The notes below the pieces were generated by a model. The model saw nothing but the letters and a program-made list of their open reading frames with translations, was not told the DNA's origin and made no database searches. DNA of 64,000 nt from Shouchella hunanensis (GTDB lineage: Bacteria; Bacillota; Bacilli; Bacillales; Bacillaceae_D), in assembly GCF_028735875.1 (NCBI RefSeq), contig NZ_CP117834.1, positions 2,840,001 to 2,904,000 on the forward strand, written 5' to 3'. The translations under genes and the position numbers were made by a program. Shown here piece after piece: positions 9,085 to 16,697 of this stretch (the stretch's first letter is position 1; each line of letters starts with the position of its first letter).

Positions 9085-9285
9085 TTACTTTTTGGTATTG
9101 GTTTTACTTCTTTCTTTACGAAGGTGAGGAATGATTACTGTCCATGTCAAAAATAGAGAAGAGGCAAGTATTAAGGCATTCAGCCATTTTACTTGGTCAT
9201 CATGAATTATGCTCAATATTAAGTAAACACTACCGCACACGAGAGCTACTATAAGAGAGTCAAACCATTTGTTAAAATGATACAT
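9085..9285 (-). CDS. Two-TM small membrane protein (copy 3 of tandem set)
   Basis: A 66-residue protein starting MYHFNKWFDSLIVAL, with AGGAGG seven bases before the ATG. Two hydrophobic segments (about residues 9-29 and 36-54) are followed by a strongly basic tail (HLRKERSKTNTKK). I do not recognise the family. Layout and length match two neighbouring minus-strand genes, so all three look like members of a small tandem family. A longer frame to 9336 overlaps the preceding gene and has no SD. Confidence 0.6.
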   Translation of the reverse strand: MYHFNKWFDSLIVALVCGSVYLILSIIHDDQVKWLNALILASSLFLTWTVIIPHLRKERSKTNTKK

Positions 9286-9296
9286 GGGAATACCTC

Positions 9297-9493
9297 CTAT
9301 GTTTTTCTTTTCTTGAAAATGAAAGGAAAAACACATAGACCAATCGTTAATCCAGTCGCAATAACAAAATGAGTTAACCAGTTCTCTATGAATGGATGGT
9401 CGCCGAAGCGAATGAGAAAGCTGAGTAAGTATGTAAAGACAAAAGATAGTAGGAAAACAATAAGCGCATCTAGCAAGGGATTTTTATAATCAT
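9297..9493 (-). pseudogene. Two-TM small membrane protein with out-of-frame start (copy 2)
   Basis: The minus strand has a good SD (GGAGG) and an ATG at 9493, but that frame stops after seven codons (TAG). The neighbouring frame is open from just upstream to a TAG at 9297-9299. It encodes about 64 residues with two hydrophobic segments and a KKRK tail, like its neighbours. Its first residues would be YDYKNPLLDALIVFLL. Nothing in that frame near the SD is an ATG, GTG or TTG, except the TTG inside NPLL, which has no SD. A one- or two-base indel close to the start is the simplest reading; a sequencing error is possible. Confidence 0.5.
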
Positions 9494-9618
9494 AAGAACC
9501 TCCAATAAATGATGTTCAATCCAGTACCCTTGAGGGAGGTCGTAAAAAGATTAAGTACCAGGATAAGACAATTACGAAGTGGTCAAAGGGAGTAGGTTCA
9601 CCCTACCCCTTTAGGACT

Positions 9619-9804
9619 TTATTCTTTATCAAATACAGTTCTGTTTTTTTCACGTGACGTAACATAACAGATGAAATAAACGACTGTTGAAATAACAATA
9701 ATTCCGAGGACTGATTGTGTATTAAGTCGTGAGACAATCATTAAAAAAATGGCTACTGCAAAACCTACTGCTAGGGCATTCCTGAAACACTTATTAGCGA
9801 ACAT
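9619..9804 (-). CDS. Two-TM small membrane protein (copy 1)
   Basis: A 61-residue protein with AGGAGG upstream of the ATG. There are two hydrophobic segments (about 10-27 and 33-50) separated by a short loop, and a charged C-terminus (TSREKNRTVFDKE). The NALAVGFAVAIFL segment resembles the DSLIVAL and DALIVFL segments of the two downstream minus-strand relatives. It is probably first in a small operon. Function unknown. Confidence 0.55.
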   Translation of the reverse strand: MFANKCFRNALAVGFAVAIFLMIVSRLNTQSVLGIIVISTVVYFICYVTSREKNRTVFDKE

Positions 9805-10019
9805 TTTTAATCCTCCTAAAATAATTTATAGAAAACCATACCTCTTGTAAGGAGTGCTAAAACTAAGAATTTTTTTCATATAAGAACTTTTGAGGGCTTT
9901 AAGCGAACGAATGAACGGACGTGAACACGTAAGGTCAAACTAAAAAGGACCGTATACGCTTTCTATTACTGTTTTTTAATTCCGTGATAGGGTAATGGAG
10001 TAACACGAGGGAGGGTCTC

Positions 10020-10289
10020 ATGAAGAATATGAAGCTTGCAATAATTAGTATGAGCGTTGTGTTTTTTGTAGCAACGATCATAAGCCTTGTTTATTCCCTA
10101 AGTAAAGGAGAAGCTAATGCTATTTATTTAATCATTTCGGATTTTTTTCTTGCCGGATTGTTTATAACAACAATTATCTATGCGTATAAGCGAAACCACA
10201 AAAACGATAATCGGATAATGTTAGGCATAATGTGGTTATTTCCCCTATATTTTATCGTAAGTGGAGTATACAGCTTTATAAGACTTTGA
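10020..10289 (+). CDS. Three-TM small membrane protein
   Basis: An 89-residue protein with a GGGAGG SD. Hydrophobic segments lie at about residues 5-25, 35-56 and 67-87, with a positively charged loop KRNHKNDNR between the second and third. I do not recognise the family. It stands alone, divergent from the minus-strand mini-protein cluster, and ends near a bidirectional hairpin. Confidence 0.55.
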   Translation: MKNMKLAIISMSVVFFVATIISLVYSLSKGEANAIYLIISDFFLAGLFITTIIYAYKRNHKNDNRIMLGIMWLFPLYFIVSGVYSFIRL

Positions 10290-10321
10290 ATCACTGATGC
10301 GGTGTGCCCTGCAGCTTAAAA

Positions 10322-10352
10322 CAAAAAATAAGCAGGCTTGAGCCTGCTTATA
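10322..10352. terminator. Bidirectional terminator
   Basis: A 10-bp perfect stem ATAAGCAGGC/GCCTGCTTAT with a 4-nt loop. The A run on the left serves the minus-strand gene that ends inside it, and it can also end the plus-strand membrane gene. Confidence 0.8.
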
Positions 10353-10515
10353 TATTCTGTATTCTCCAGACATCACCGTCTAATAGAATAAGATCTAAAT
10401 TCAACTTTTTAACTTCAAGTTGCGCAGAAGCTAAATCAGTAAAGGTTTTCTCGTTGCGTTCTGAATCCACTGAGGTTTCTGTAATCCCGTTAACGTACCG
10501 AACAACTCTGTACAT
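10348..10515 (-). CDS. Small hypothetical protein
   Basis: A 55-residue soluble protein (MYRVVRYVNGITETSVDS... LDGDVWRIQNI). AAGGAG lies eight bases before the ATG at 10515, and a terminator overlaps the stop, so it looks like a real single-gene unit. The pattern suggests a small alpha/beta protein. A longer frame to 10557 has no SD. No family recognised. Confidence 0.5.
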   Translation of the reverse strand: MYRVVRYVNGITETSVDSERNEKTFTDLASAQLEVKKLNLDLILLDGDVWRIQNI

Positions 10516-10594
10516 CGGCATTCTCCTTTGCGGCTTAGAAAAAAGCCGTAAAGACATTGTCTCATATTTACGAGCAACTTTGAACAGAGCGTAA

Positions 10595-10907
10595 ACAGTT
10601 TACATACCCTTACATCTTTATAGGTAAACATAATTTTAGGAGAATAAACAAGAGAAAGAGGGATCCTATAAAAAATTGTCTAAATGAGCAGTTACTTAGA
10701 AGATATACAAGACAGAGATGAAGACGAAGTTATATTGTGAGTATTATGCCCGTTACTTATGTGGAATCAAAAGCACGGTAAACAACACTACGAGATCAAG
10801 TAATGATGAAACGCACATGATTTTGAAAATAAAAAGATTATTGGTGTGAATATAAGCTATAATTTTATAAAAGTGCTTATACATTAAAGGTAAAAGGGGA
10901 TGTGTTG
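10595..10907. other. Intergenic region with gene debris
   Basis: About 310 bases with no supported gene. An 18-codon frame at about 10684 (beginning MSSYLEDIQDRDEDEV) has protein-like composition but no SD and stops early, so it may be the remnant of a lost gene. A promoter for the RDD gene is expected in the final 60 bases. Confidence 0.35.
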
Positions 10908-11423
10908 ATGAATGCTTCGTTTTTTCTGCGATTTAAAGCTTTTATGATTGATTATCTACTTATTCTCATTTATTTACTTATTCTATTTATAGTCAATGTA
11001 CTAATATTTCCATCTCTACAAGAATTTTTTACAGGCTCGTTGATTGTAGCGCAATTTGCAGGATTTATCATGGTCACATTCCCTGTTTCACTTTATTTCA
11101 TTATTAGCGACTCTTCAATTGGTAAACAATCTTTTGGAAAAAGGAAAGTCGGTATACGAGTTGTGGGATACAATGGGCAAGAACTATCAATTTTTCATTT
11201 AACTTTTCGAACGATGTTAAAATTTTTGCCTTGGGAATTGTCACATTTTCTTGTGTATCGTCTTGTTTATATAGGTAATAATGAAGTCCCATTTAGCTAT
11301 TATTTGGTTGGCGGGCTCATTTACGCACTTATGTTTTCGTATATATTGTCAGCCATTTTTACAAAAAAAAGACAATCCCTGTACGACATTGTGGCAAAAA
11401 CACAAGTATTGAAAATTAAATAA
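10908..11423 (+). CDS. RDD family membrane protein
   Basis: A 171-residue membrane protein. FFLRFKAFMIDYLLILI at the N-terminus has the Arg and Asp of the RDD signature. GKQSFGKRKVGIRVV follows in the middle, and QSLYDIVAKTQVL at the end supplies the last conserved Asp. Four hydrophobic segments are visible. Some RDD proteins act in ion or osmolyte transport, but most are uncharacterised and none of that can be read here. The start chosen is the ATG eight bases after AGGGGA; a GTG six bases upstream is too close to the SD. Confidence 0.75.
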   Translation: MNASFFLRFKAFMIDYLLILIYLLILFIVNVLIFPSLQEFFTGSLIVAQFAGFIMVTFPVSLYFIISDSSIGKQSFGKRKVGIRVVGYNGQELSIFHLTFRTMLKFLPWELSHFLVYRLVYIGNNEVPFSYYLVGGLIYALMFSYILSAIFTKKRQSLYDIVAKTQVLKIK

Positions 11424-12113
11424 GTATTTGAGTAAAAGGTTTAGCTAAAACGGAGGTGTCATAAAGTTACGGTTTTGGAGCTTAGTCCTATGAAATTATT
11501 CCTCGCAAGATTGATGATACCATATGGTAAGACTGTGTGGAGTGCATTTTAAAAGAACTAGAAGAGGGTAAAGCACTTCATTTATTGTTTCATTAGTAAC
11601 TTCTTAATTGTATATAGCTGTATAGAATGTCATTCTCATAATAAGAAGTAACATACCAATTATTCATAACTATACTTTAGGTGCAATCATCTACGCGGGG
11701 TAATTGTATTGATTTTTCTACGTTGTTACTATGAGTACACTTATTTTCCTAGGTCTTTCTGATAAAAAAATGAGATTAAGAAAAAATAAATTTGATGTAC
11801 TGAAGAGAGCTTCCTACTAGGTGGTTCTCTTTTTGTGTATTAAACCCTGATTTTGTTATTCCAATTATCATAAATGGATTTCAGTTTACTACATTGTGTG
11901 AAGAAGACCAGTTGAAAGAGACCAACTCAACTATCTATACACGAACTAAAAAAATGATTAACGACCTTTGATAAATCTTGCTTCTGGTCTCTTTGTGTAT
12001 TGAACCAATATAAATACGAAGAGATATAGATGCTACTTGTAATGGAAAGCAGACTCAGTAAGTGTTGCGATTTCAACGTAGTTCTCTCAATGGTCAAAAT
12101 GGAGGAGTGTCAG
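11424..12113. other. Long intergenic region with possible gene remnants and regulatory hairpins
   Basis: About 690 bases with no intact gene. Short broken frames near 11490-11600 (for example YEIIPRKIDDTIW then stop, and a following in-phase DCVECILKELEEGK) look like a decayed coding sequence. Two GAG..CTC hairpins near 11799-11835 and a 10-bp inverted pair AAAGAGACCA/TGGTCTCTTT (about 11916 and 11985) precede the glycosidase gene and may be transcription control elements. Confidence 0.4.
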
Positions 12114-13409
12114 ATGACAAACGAAAATAGTAATAGTGTGAACATGCTTGAAGATTCAGCTTTTTATAGTGGTGTTACAACTAGAGAAGGAAGAAAGAAT
12201 GGTACTACTTACTATGTAACTGTAATCGAAGTTTCAGAAGGGGGCACTCTTAAACATGGGTTAGCTAATAACGCACAAACAGGTGAAACTGCAAGGTCAT
12301 TTGCACAACGTAACTCAAATACAGTTACAATAAATGCAGGTATTTTTCACCCTACTCAAATGACTTTATCGGGAGTCAATATTGTTAATCGGAGGATTCT
12401 ATCCGATAGAAGAACAGATAAAGCTAGATACATCCTTGCGTTTAATGATAACAATCAATTTAAAGTATTTCGACCTCAGACTACAGCAACCACAATTATT
12501 AATGAGGGTTATACGAATGCAGTCACTGGGTTTATCCCTTTAATAGAAAATGGTGCTAAACTTCCGCAGACTGTTTATGATGACTATGAGCATAATCAAA
12601 ATCCTCAGCCCGCACAAATTTTTGGTCAAAAGATTACTGGAGATATTGTCATTTTGACTGTAGATGGTCGTACGAATTTTGATAGGGGCTTCACTTCCCA
12701 TGAGTCAGCAGAAATCATGTTGCAAGAGGAGGTTGCTTTTGCTTTTACACTGGATGGCGGTGGAAGTGCTCAAACTGTAGTGAGAGGTGCCATGGTTAAT
12801 CGTTCAATCGATAATAATGGCATGACTGAAAGAAAAGTACCTGATTTCTTCTACATTCAAAAACCAGTGAACGGTGTTTCGGCTCAAGATCTTTACTCGT
12901 TGGGATCTGACGTTGGCAGAATCTCTAAACGCCTTCAAGAAGTAGAATCTATGGTACAGCGAATTGATGAATACAACAGGGGCTTTATACAACTTCGAGG
13001 AGAGGAGGGTTATAAAACCCAAGGAATTGAAGTGTGGGAGGGTAACAAGCGCAAAGTGAAATTAAATTTACGAGAAGAATTTATGTCTTTGTACGATTAT
13101 CAAAATGATCGAACAGTCTTTAGAGTTCAACCAGATGGTACGATCTCATCTTTAAAAGGGACACTAGGCACGTTCCATAGTCAATCCAAAGCTGTAACAG
13201 ATGCAAATGCAATAAGCGAGAACGGTCGCTACTGGATCAGACAAACTGACGCTACGAATGTTCCTGCCGGACAAACAGCTTGGATGATTGATCACTATCA
13301 GTTAAATAATGATGCTTTGCAAATAGCTACACCATTTGTACAATCTTCCATTGGATTAAGAAAACGTAGAAAGACTGGTGGAACATGGACATCTTGGATT
13401 AACGCCTAG
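12114..13409 (+). CDS. Phosphodiester glycosidase domain protein with tail-knob-like C-terminus
   Basis: A 431-residue protein. About residues 30-255 match the NAGPA/phosphodiester glycosidase fold: VTINAGIFHP, VILTVDGRTN and FAFTLDGGGSAQTVV are typical core motifs. These enzymes hydrolyse sugar-phosphodiester links such as those in wall or exopolymer glycans. A short coiled-coil (SDVGRISKRLQEVESMVQRI) follows, and the last 70 residues (ENGRYWIRQTDATNVP... GGTWTSWIN) resemble the knob-type end of phage tail fibres. There is no signal peptide. GGAGGAGTG lies before the ATG at 12114; upstream in-frame codons lack an SD. The combination points to a phage-derived glycan-degrading tail protein. 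Confidence 0.7.
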   Translation: MTNENSNSVNMLEDSAFYSGVTTREGRKNGTTYYVTVIEVSEGGTLKHGLANNAQTGETARSFAQRNSNTVTINAGIFHPTQMTLSGVNIVNRRILSDRRTDKARYILAFNDNNQFKVFRPQTTATTIINEGYTNAVTGFIPLIENGAKLPQTVYDDYEHNQNPQPAQIFGQKITGDIVILTVDGRTNFDRGFTSHESAEIMLQEEVAFAFTLDGGGSAQTVVRGAMVNRSIDNNGMTERKVPDFFYIQKPVNGVSAQDLYSLGSDVGRISKRLQEVESMVQRIDEYNRGFIQLRGEEGYKTQGIEVWEGNKRKVKLNLREEFMSLYDYQNDRTVFRVQPDGTISSLKGTLGTFHSQSKAVTDANAISENGRYWIRQTDATNVPAGQTAWMIDHYQLNNDALQIATPFVQSSIGLRKRRKTGGTWTSWINA

Positions 13410-13416
13410 CATATTG

Positions 13417-13444
13417 ACTCCTTAGTTGCACTAAGGAGTTTTTA
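13417..13444 (+). terminator. Terminator of the glycosidase gene
   Basis: A 9-bp perfect stem ACTCCTTAG/CTAAGGAGT with a 5-nt loop and a T run. Confidence 0.9.
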
Positions 13445-13549
13445 ATGCTTATTCACTCTTATAATAGATAAATTTACCTATTTCTATTGTATTGTCTAAA
13501 TCATCTTATATATAATATCGGTGTAGTGTAAACGGAAGGGTGATGAGGG

Positions 13550-14320
13550 ATGGGTTTTTTTGATCTAAAAGCAATATGTGCGGTCTGCGATGGTGAAGCA
13601 GGGTTACATCGGTATAGAATTGCTAACAAAGAATGGGTTTGTCCTACTTGTTATAAAAAGGCTGGTTCTAGTTTAAAGAAATTTATTGCGAAAGCGACCG
13701 CCGATGAAATTAGAGAAGCAATAGCGAAAACTAGCAATAACTCAGCAGAATTGGATCATTTTAAGGCGACAAAGAAAATTGGAACACTAGTAGAATTTGA
13801 TGATCATCAAAAAAAATGGTTGGTATTGTCAGAAATACTCGGAAGAAGAAATCGTTCAATCGTTTATCGGTACGAGGACATACTCGACTTTGAATTACTG
13901 GATGATGGCGAAACGATTGCAAGCGGTGGCCAAGGGAGAGCGCCTATTAATGGAGGGTATTTTAGTCATACCGGAACAATGGCTGGAGGTTTAACTGGCA
14001 AGCGTAGAACCCGGGGTGTGTGTAATAGTTTACAAATTAAAGTAACGATGAATGATATAAACGATCCAGTCGTTTACATACATTTTTTGAAAAATGCTAA
14101 GTCAAAAAGAGATGAATTGGTGTATCGGTCTTTATTTGAAGAAGCTCAAGAATGTCTATCGACGTTTCAGGTTATTTGTGATCGGGAGAGTAATCAAAAA
14201 CCCCTTACTGAAACAGCTTTTTCAGTAGCAGATGAAATTAAAAAATTTAAAGAATTACTTGATGATGGAATCATTACAGAGGAAGAATTTCATAAAAAGA
14301 AACTTGAGCTTTTACGTTAA
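13550..14320 (+). CDS. DUF4428-SHOCT domain protein
   Basis: A 256-residue protein. The N-terminal zinc ribbon (CAVCDGEAG... WVCPTCYKKAG, about residues 10-40) fits DUF4428. The middle (about 75-200) is an uncharacterised beta-rich region. The last 30 residues (ADEIKKFKELLDDGIITEEEF) are a SHOCT motif, an oligomerisation tag often found at protein ends in accessory and phage-linked proteins. The function is unknown. The gene lies directly upstream of the arbitrium-type pair but has its own terminator, so co-transcription is unlikely. Confidence 0.75.
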   Translation: MGFFDLKAICAVCDGEAGLHRYRIANKEWVCPTCYKKAGSSLKKFIAKATADEIREAIAKTSNNSAELDHFKATKKIGTLVEFDDHQKKWLVLSEILGRRNRSIVYRYEDILDFELLDDGETIASGGQGRAPINGGYFSHTGTMAGGLTGKRRTRGVCNSLQIKVTMNDINDPVVYIHFLKNAKSKRDELVYRSLFEEAQECLSTFQVICDRESNQKPLTETAFSVADEIKKFKELLDDGIITEEEFHKKKLELLR

Positions 14321-14324
14321 AAAG

Positions 14325-14410
14325 AACCCTTATTGGTATTGCCCCTAAATAGTTAGAGTGCCAAGCTAGCATTTGGGGTGTAGTACCATTAAGGGTTTAT
14401 TTTTTTGTCC
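14325..14410 (+). terminator. Long-stem terminator
   Basis: AACCCTTA..TGGTA and GTACCATTAAGGGTT pair across about 55 bases, with an inner GCCCC/GGGGT pair, then TTTATTTTTTT follows. It separates the DUF4428 gene from aimR. Confidence 0.75.
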
Positions 14411-14643
14411 GGAATTAGATGGATGTGATCAAAGATCCAAATAGTTCACATGCCTAAGTATGTTGTGGTTCTTGGAATAAGCGAATGATTAATCAAAGAA
14501 AACTTGTACGTTTCAAGAAAATATTAGGAAAAACGCTAAAAAAGAAGAAATTCTTTTATTTTTCGACAGCAATATTTTTATTGTTGCTTTATAATAAACA
14601 ATAATCACATCGTACATCATCGTAGTGAAGAGGAGGGTCTTTC

Positions 14644-15744
14644 TTGTCTGATTATCTATATCAACTTGTTAGAAATTATTTAAGTATAGAAGGGAATAAG
14701 CAAGTAGACATCTCAAAAGCAACAGGAATATCGAAGCCGCTTATTTCTATGTTTTTGGATAAGAAAGGTCAAAAAGATCTGCAATTTTCTAATTCCTTTG
14801 CTATTATTCGCTATATTGAAAAAGAAGATTACTTAGATGTGATGGATGATTACTGTCGGACGCTGACAAAGCCAATTGGTATTTTGAGTTCGCTTGAATA
14901 TGCTTCGAATTTTAACAGAAGAGACTTGCTTGATGATTTGTTATCTGTTCATCAAGATCATAAAGGCGAAGTGAAAGAATGGATAGAGATATACCGGTTT
15001 GAGCGGGATAAAGATTTACTGACTTCAGAAATGGCGTGGGAAAGATGTCGAAGCTTATTTGGGAAAGTGACTATTCCAGAAGCGCTTTTAAAGCTGGAAT
15101 TAATTGAATCCACGTTAACATTTAAACAAAATTTCTATGATATGAACAACTTTCTGGCAAGAACGGATCGGAAAGTACATGTGTTACGAGAAGGGTTCTT
15201 GAAAGATTCGTTGTTACTTAAATACGATTTACAGCGAGCTTATGATAGTTTATATAACCGCATCGATATTCAAGATGCGATACAAAATGCCAATAACATT
15301 CTTAAAAGTCCTCTAGCTTCTGATTTCATTGTAGCTAGTGCAAATCACTTACTTGGACACGCCTATCAGGGCCATTCCGTCGATTTGGCTATACGTTATT
15401 TGGAGATGGCTCAAGCTTGTTATAAAAAAGCAAATTCAAAGAAACACGAAGAAATGGAGCAAGATATTGCGTTTGTCTTAAGTATACACAATGTTATCCA
15501 TGACCGTTGTTTAAGTTGTGGAGATGAAGAAGAAGTGGCACATCAACACTACGTTCGAGGGGAGGTGAATAAAGCAATACGGTTGCTTAAGAATCAAAGT
15601 CAACTAAGTCCTTTTGGTAAGCTCTATTTAGGTTTATGTACAAAAAATGTACATCAAGTGTTTGAAGGTTACGGCGAAATGAAGCAAAGTGGTAACAATT
15701 ACTTTGCAACGTTCTTCACAACAAAGCTAGATAGTATAATTTAA
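14644..15744 (+). CDS. aimR: AimR family arbitrium peptide receptor/transcription regulator
   Basis: A 366-residue protein. The N-terminal HTH (KQVDISKATGISKPLISMFL, about residues 19-38) is followed by TPR-like helical repeats to the end. Segments such as VMDDYCRTLTKPIGILSSLEYA and DLAIRYLEMAQACYKKA align with my memory of SPbeta-group AimR (MKDYC, SALEYA, AIKYLEMALKF). AimR binds DNA and activates the lysis-promoting locus until the AimP hexapeptide binds and releases it. The TTG start follows GAGGAGG. A TATAAT at 14590-14595 is a candidate -10. The frame is intact, and an aimP-like gene follows 14 bases after the stop. No phage genes are adjacent. Confidence 0.85.
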   Translation: MSDYLYQLVRNYLSIEGNKQVDISKATGISKPLISMFLDKKGQKDLQFSNSFAIIRYIEKEDYLDVMDDYCRTLTKPIGILSSLEYASNFNRRDLLDDLLSVHQDHKGEVKEWIEIYRFERDKDLLTSEMAWERCRSLFGKVTIPEALLKLELIESTLTFKQNFYDMNNFLARTDRKVHVLREGFLKDSLLLKYDLQRAYDSLYNRIDIQDAIQNANNILKSPLASDFIVASANHLLGHAYQGHSVDLAIRYLEMAQACYKKANSKKHEEMEQDIAFVLSIHNVIHDRCLSCGDEEEVAHQHYVRGEVNKAIRLLKNQSQLSPFGKLYLGLCTKNVHQVFEGYGEMKQSGNNYFATFFTTKLDSII

Positions 15745-15758
15745 AGAGGTGTTGGCGT

Positions 15759-15893
15759 ATAAAAAAGGTAATGATAAGTATCATCGTTGTGATGTTATTT
15801 TTACTAAGTTCGCCCTTTGCTCAACTGACAACTGGTACTATACCTGAGTTAGTTGAAATAAAAGGCGGACCGACGCAACCCGGCGGATCTTAA
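15759..15893 (+). CDS. aimP: AimP-type arbitrium pro-peptide with ATA at the start position
   Basis: Directly after aimR, a 44-codon frame reads xKKVMISIIVVMLFLLSS (lysines plus a hydrophobic secretion signal), PFAQ, a short pro-region, and the C-terminal end KGGPTQPGGS. This is the size and layout of AimP precursors, in which the last about six residues are the mature pheromone; TQPGGS would be the candidate. AGAGGTG lies seven bases before an ATA (15759-15761), the position where ATG is expected. The only nearby ATG (15771) is four codons later, with merely AAAGG two bases before it. Either ATA is used, ATG 15771 is used weakly, or the start is mutated. Confidence 0.75.
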   Translation: MKKVMISIIVVMLFLLSSPFAQLTTGTIPELVEIKGGPTQPGGS

Positions 15894-15952
15894 TAGGACT
15901 GTAAAACCATTTTAAACATATAGATAAAGAAACTACATTTCGTTTATGATAC

Positions 15953-15978
15953 AAAGACTCCTTAGAGAGTCTTTTTTC
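15953..15978 (+). terminator. Terminator of the aimR-aimP unit
   Basis: An 8-bp stem AAAGACTC/GAGTCTTT with a 6-nt loop is followed by T residues, about 60 bases after aimP. Confidence 0.85.
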
Positions 15979-16165
15979 GTTTTGCAAGAGTTTTGTGGAG
16001 GGACGCTCTTATTTCTCGGTAAAAAATGATGGTGTTCATAAACAGAATTCCCCCGATTACTCTTACGCTACGGGCAAGCCACTCTAGCTCAATTGTTACA
16101 GAAAGCATAGTGAGGATTGGTCCAAGTGCAAGCAGTAAAAGCATGATCGTACGTTTTGTGTTCAT
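15962..16165 (-). CDS. Two-TM small membrane protein
   Basis: A 67-residue protein with hydrophobic segments at about 7-25 and 35-50 and a basic tail (HKTLAKRKKTL). AAAGGA lies before the ATG. Its end overlaps the aimRP terminator. It is convergent with aimP and unrelated in sequence to the 9-kb mini-proteins as far as I can see. Function unknown. Confidence 0.5.
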   Translation of the reverse strand: MNTKRTIMLLLLALGPILTMLSVTIELEWLARSVRVIGGILFMNTIIFYREIRASLHKTLAKRKKTL

Positions 16166-16355
16166 TCTGTAGTCCTTTCCTAAAACAATATATGCTTACA
16201 GTGTAGCAAGAAAAATAAAGAGTAGGAATCTTTTTCAGTTGTAACATGGTAGTAGTGCAGTGGGAACAATATTTATTTGAACTAGGCATTTGTTTTAACC
16301 GTGGTACAATCGTTACATAAGATAAAAGAAAAACGTCCACGGAGTGTGAGGAGTT

Positions 16356-16652
16356 ATGCAGTTATACAAGACACATATTATTCATCCCCATACCCATGTA
16401 CCTCTTATTGTGTATTACAATCAAACAGAGGGATTTGTTAGCTTTGAGCGAGATGAAAAGGTTTTAAAAGCGATTTATAATGTGAAGCGGGACTTGGCAT
16501 TAAACAAGCAGTTTCAGGAGAGTCTTCGGAGAGCAACGCAGCTTTGTCAAACACAATATCCGCTTGATACGTTAAGGCAAGCAGAGCAGTTTTTAAAGAA
16601 GCTTGGTATTGAGGAACAGAGTATCAAGTTCGAGAAAGTGCTGCTTCATTAA
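16356..16652 (+). CDS. Hypothetical protein
   Basis: A 98-residue soluble protein with a GAGGAG SD. The first 35 residues look beta-rich (HTHVPLIVYYNQTEGFVSFE) and the remainder helical. I do not recognise a family. It is monocistronic, ending in a bidirectional terminator shared with yfhF. Confidence 0.55.
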   Translation: MQLYKTHIIHPHTHVPLIVYYNQTEGFVSFERDEKVLKAIYNVKRDLALNKQFQESLRRATQLCQTQYPLDTLRQAEQFLKKLGIEEQSIKFEKVLLH

Positions 16653-16694
16653 AAAATCGCATGGTATCAGTTGTATCTGAAACCATGCGTTTTA
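16652..16694. terminator. Bidirectional terminator
   Basis: An 8-bp stem CGCATGGT/ACCATGCG with an inner TCAG/CTGA pair, an A run on the left and a T run on the right. Confidence 0.85.
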
Positions 16695-16697
16695 TCG

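Noticed and set aside
10304..10594. 96-codon plus-strand frame
   Set aside because: Antisense to the better supported 55-residue minus-strand gene and lacks an SD.
15938..16030. Possible aimX-like small transcript or 27-codon frame after aimP
   Set aside because: No SD, and the terminator at 15953 overlaps its start. Nothing specific supports it.
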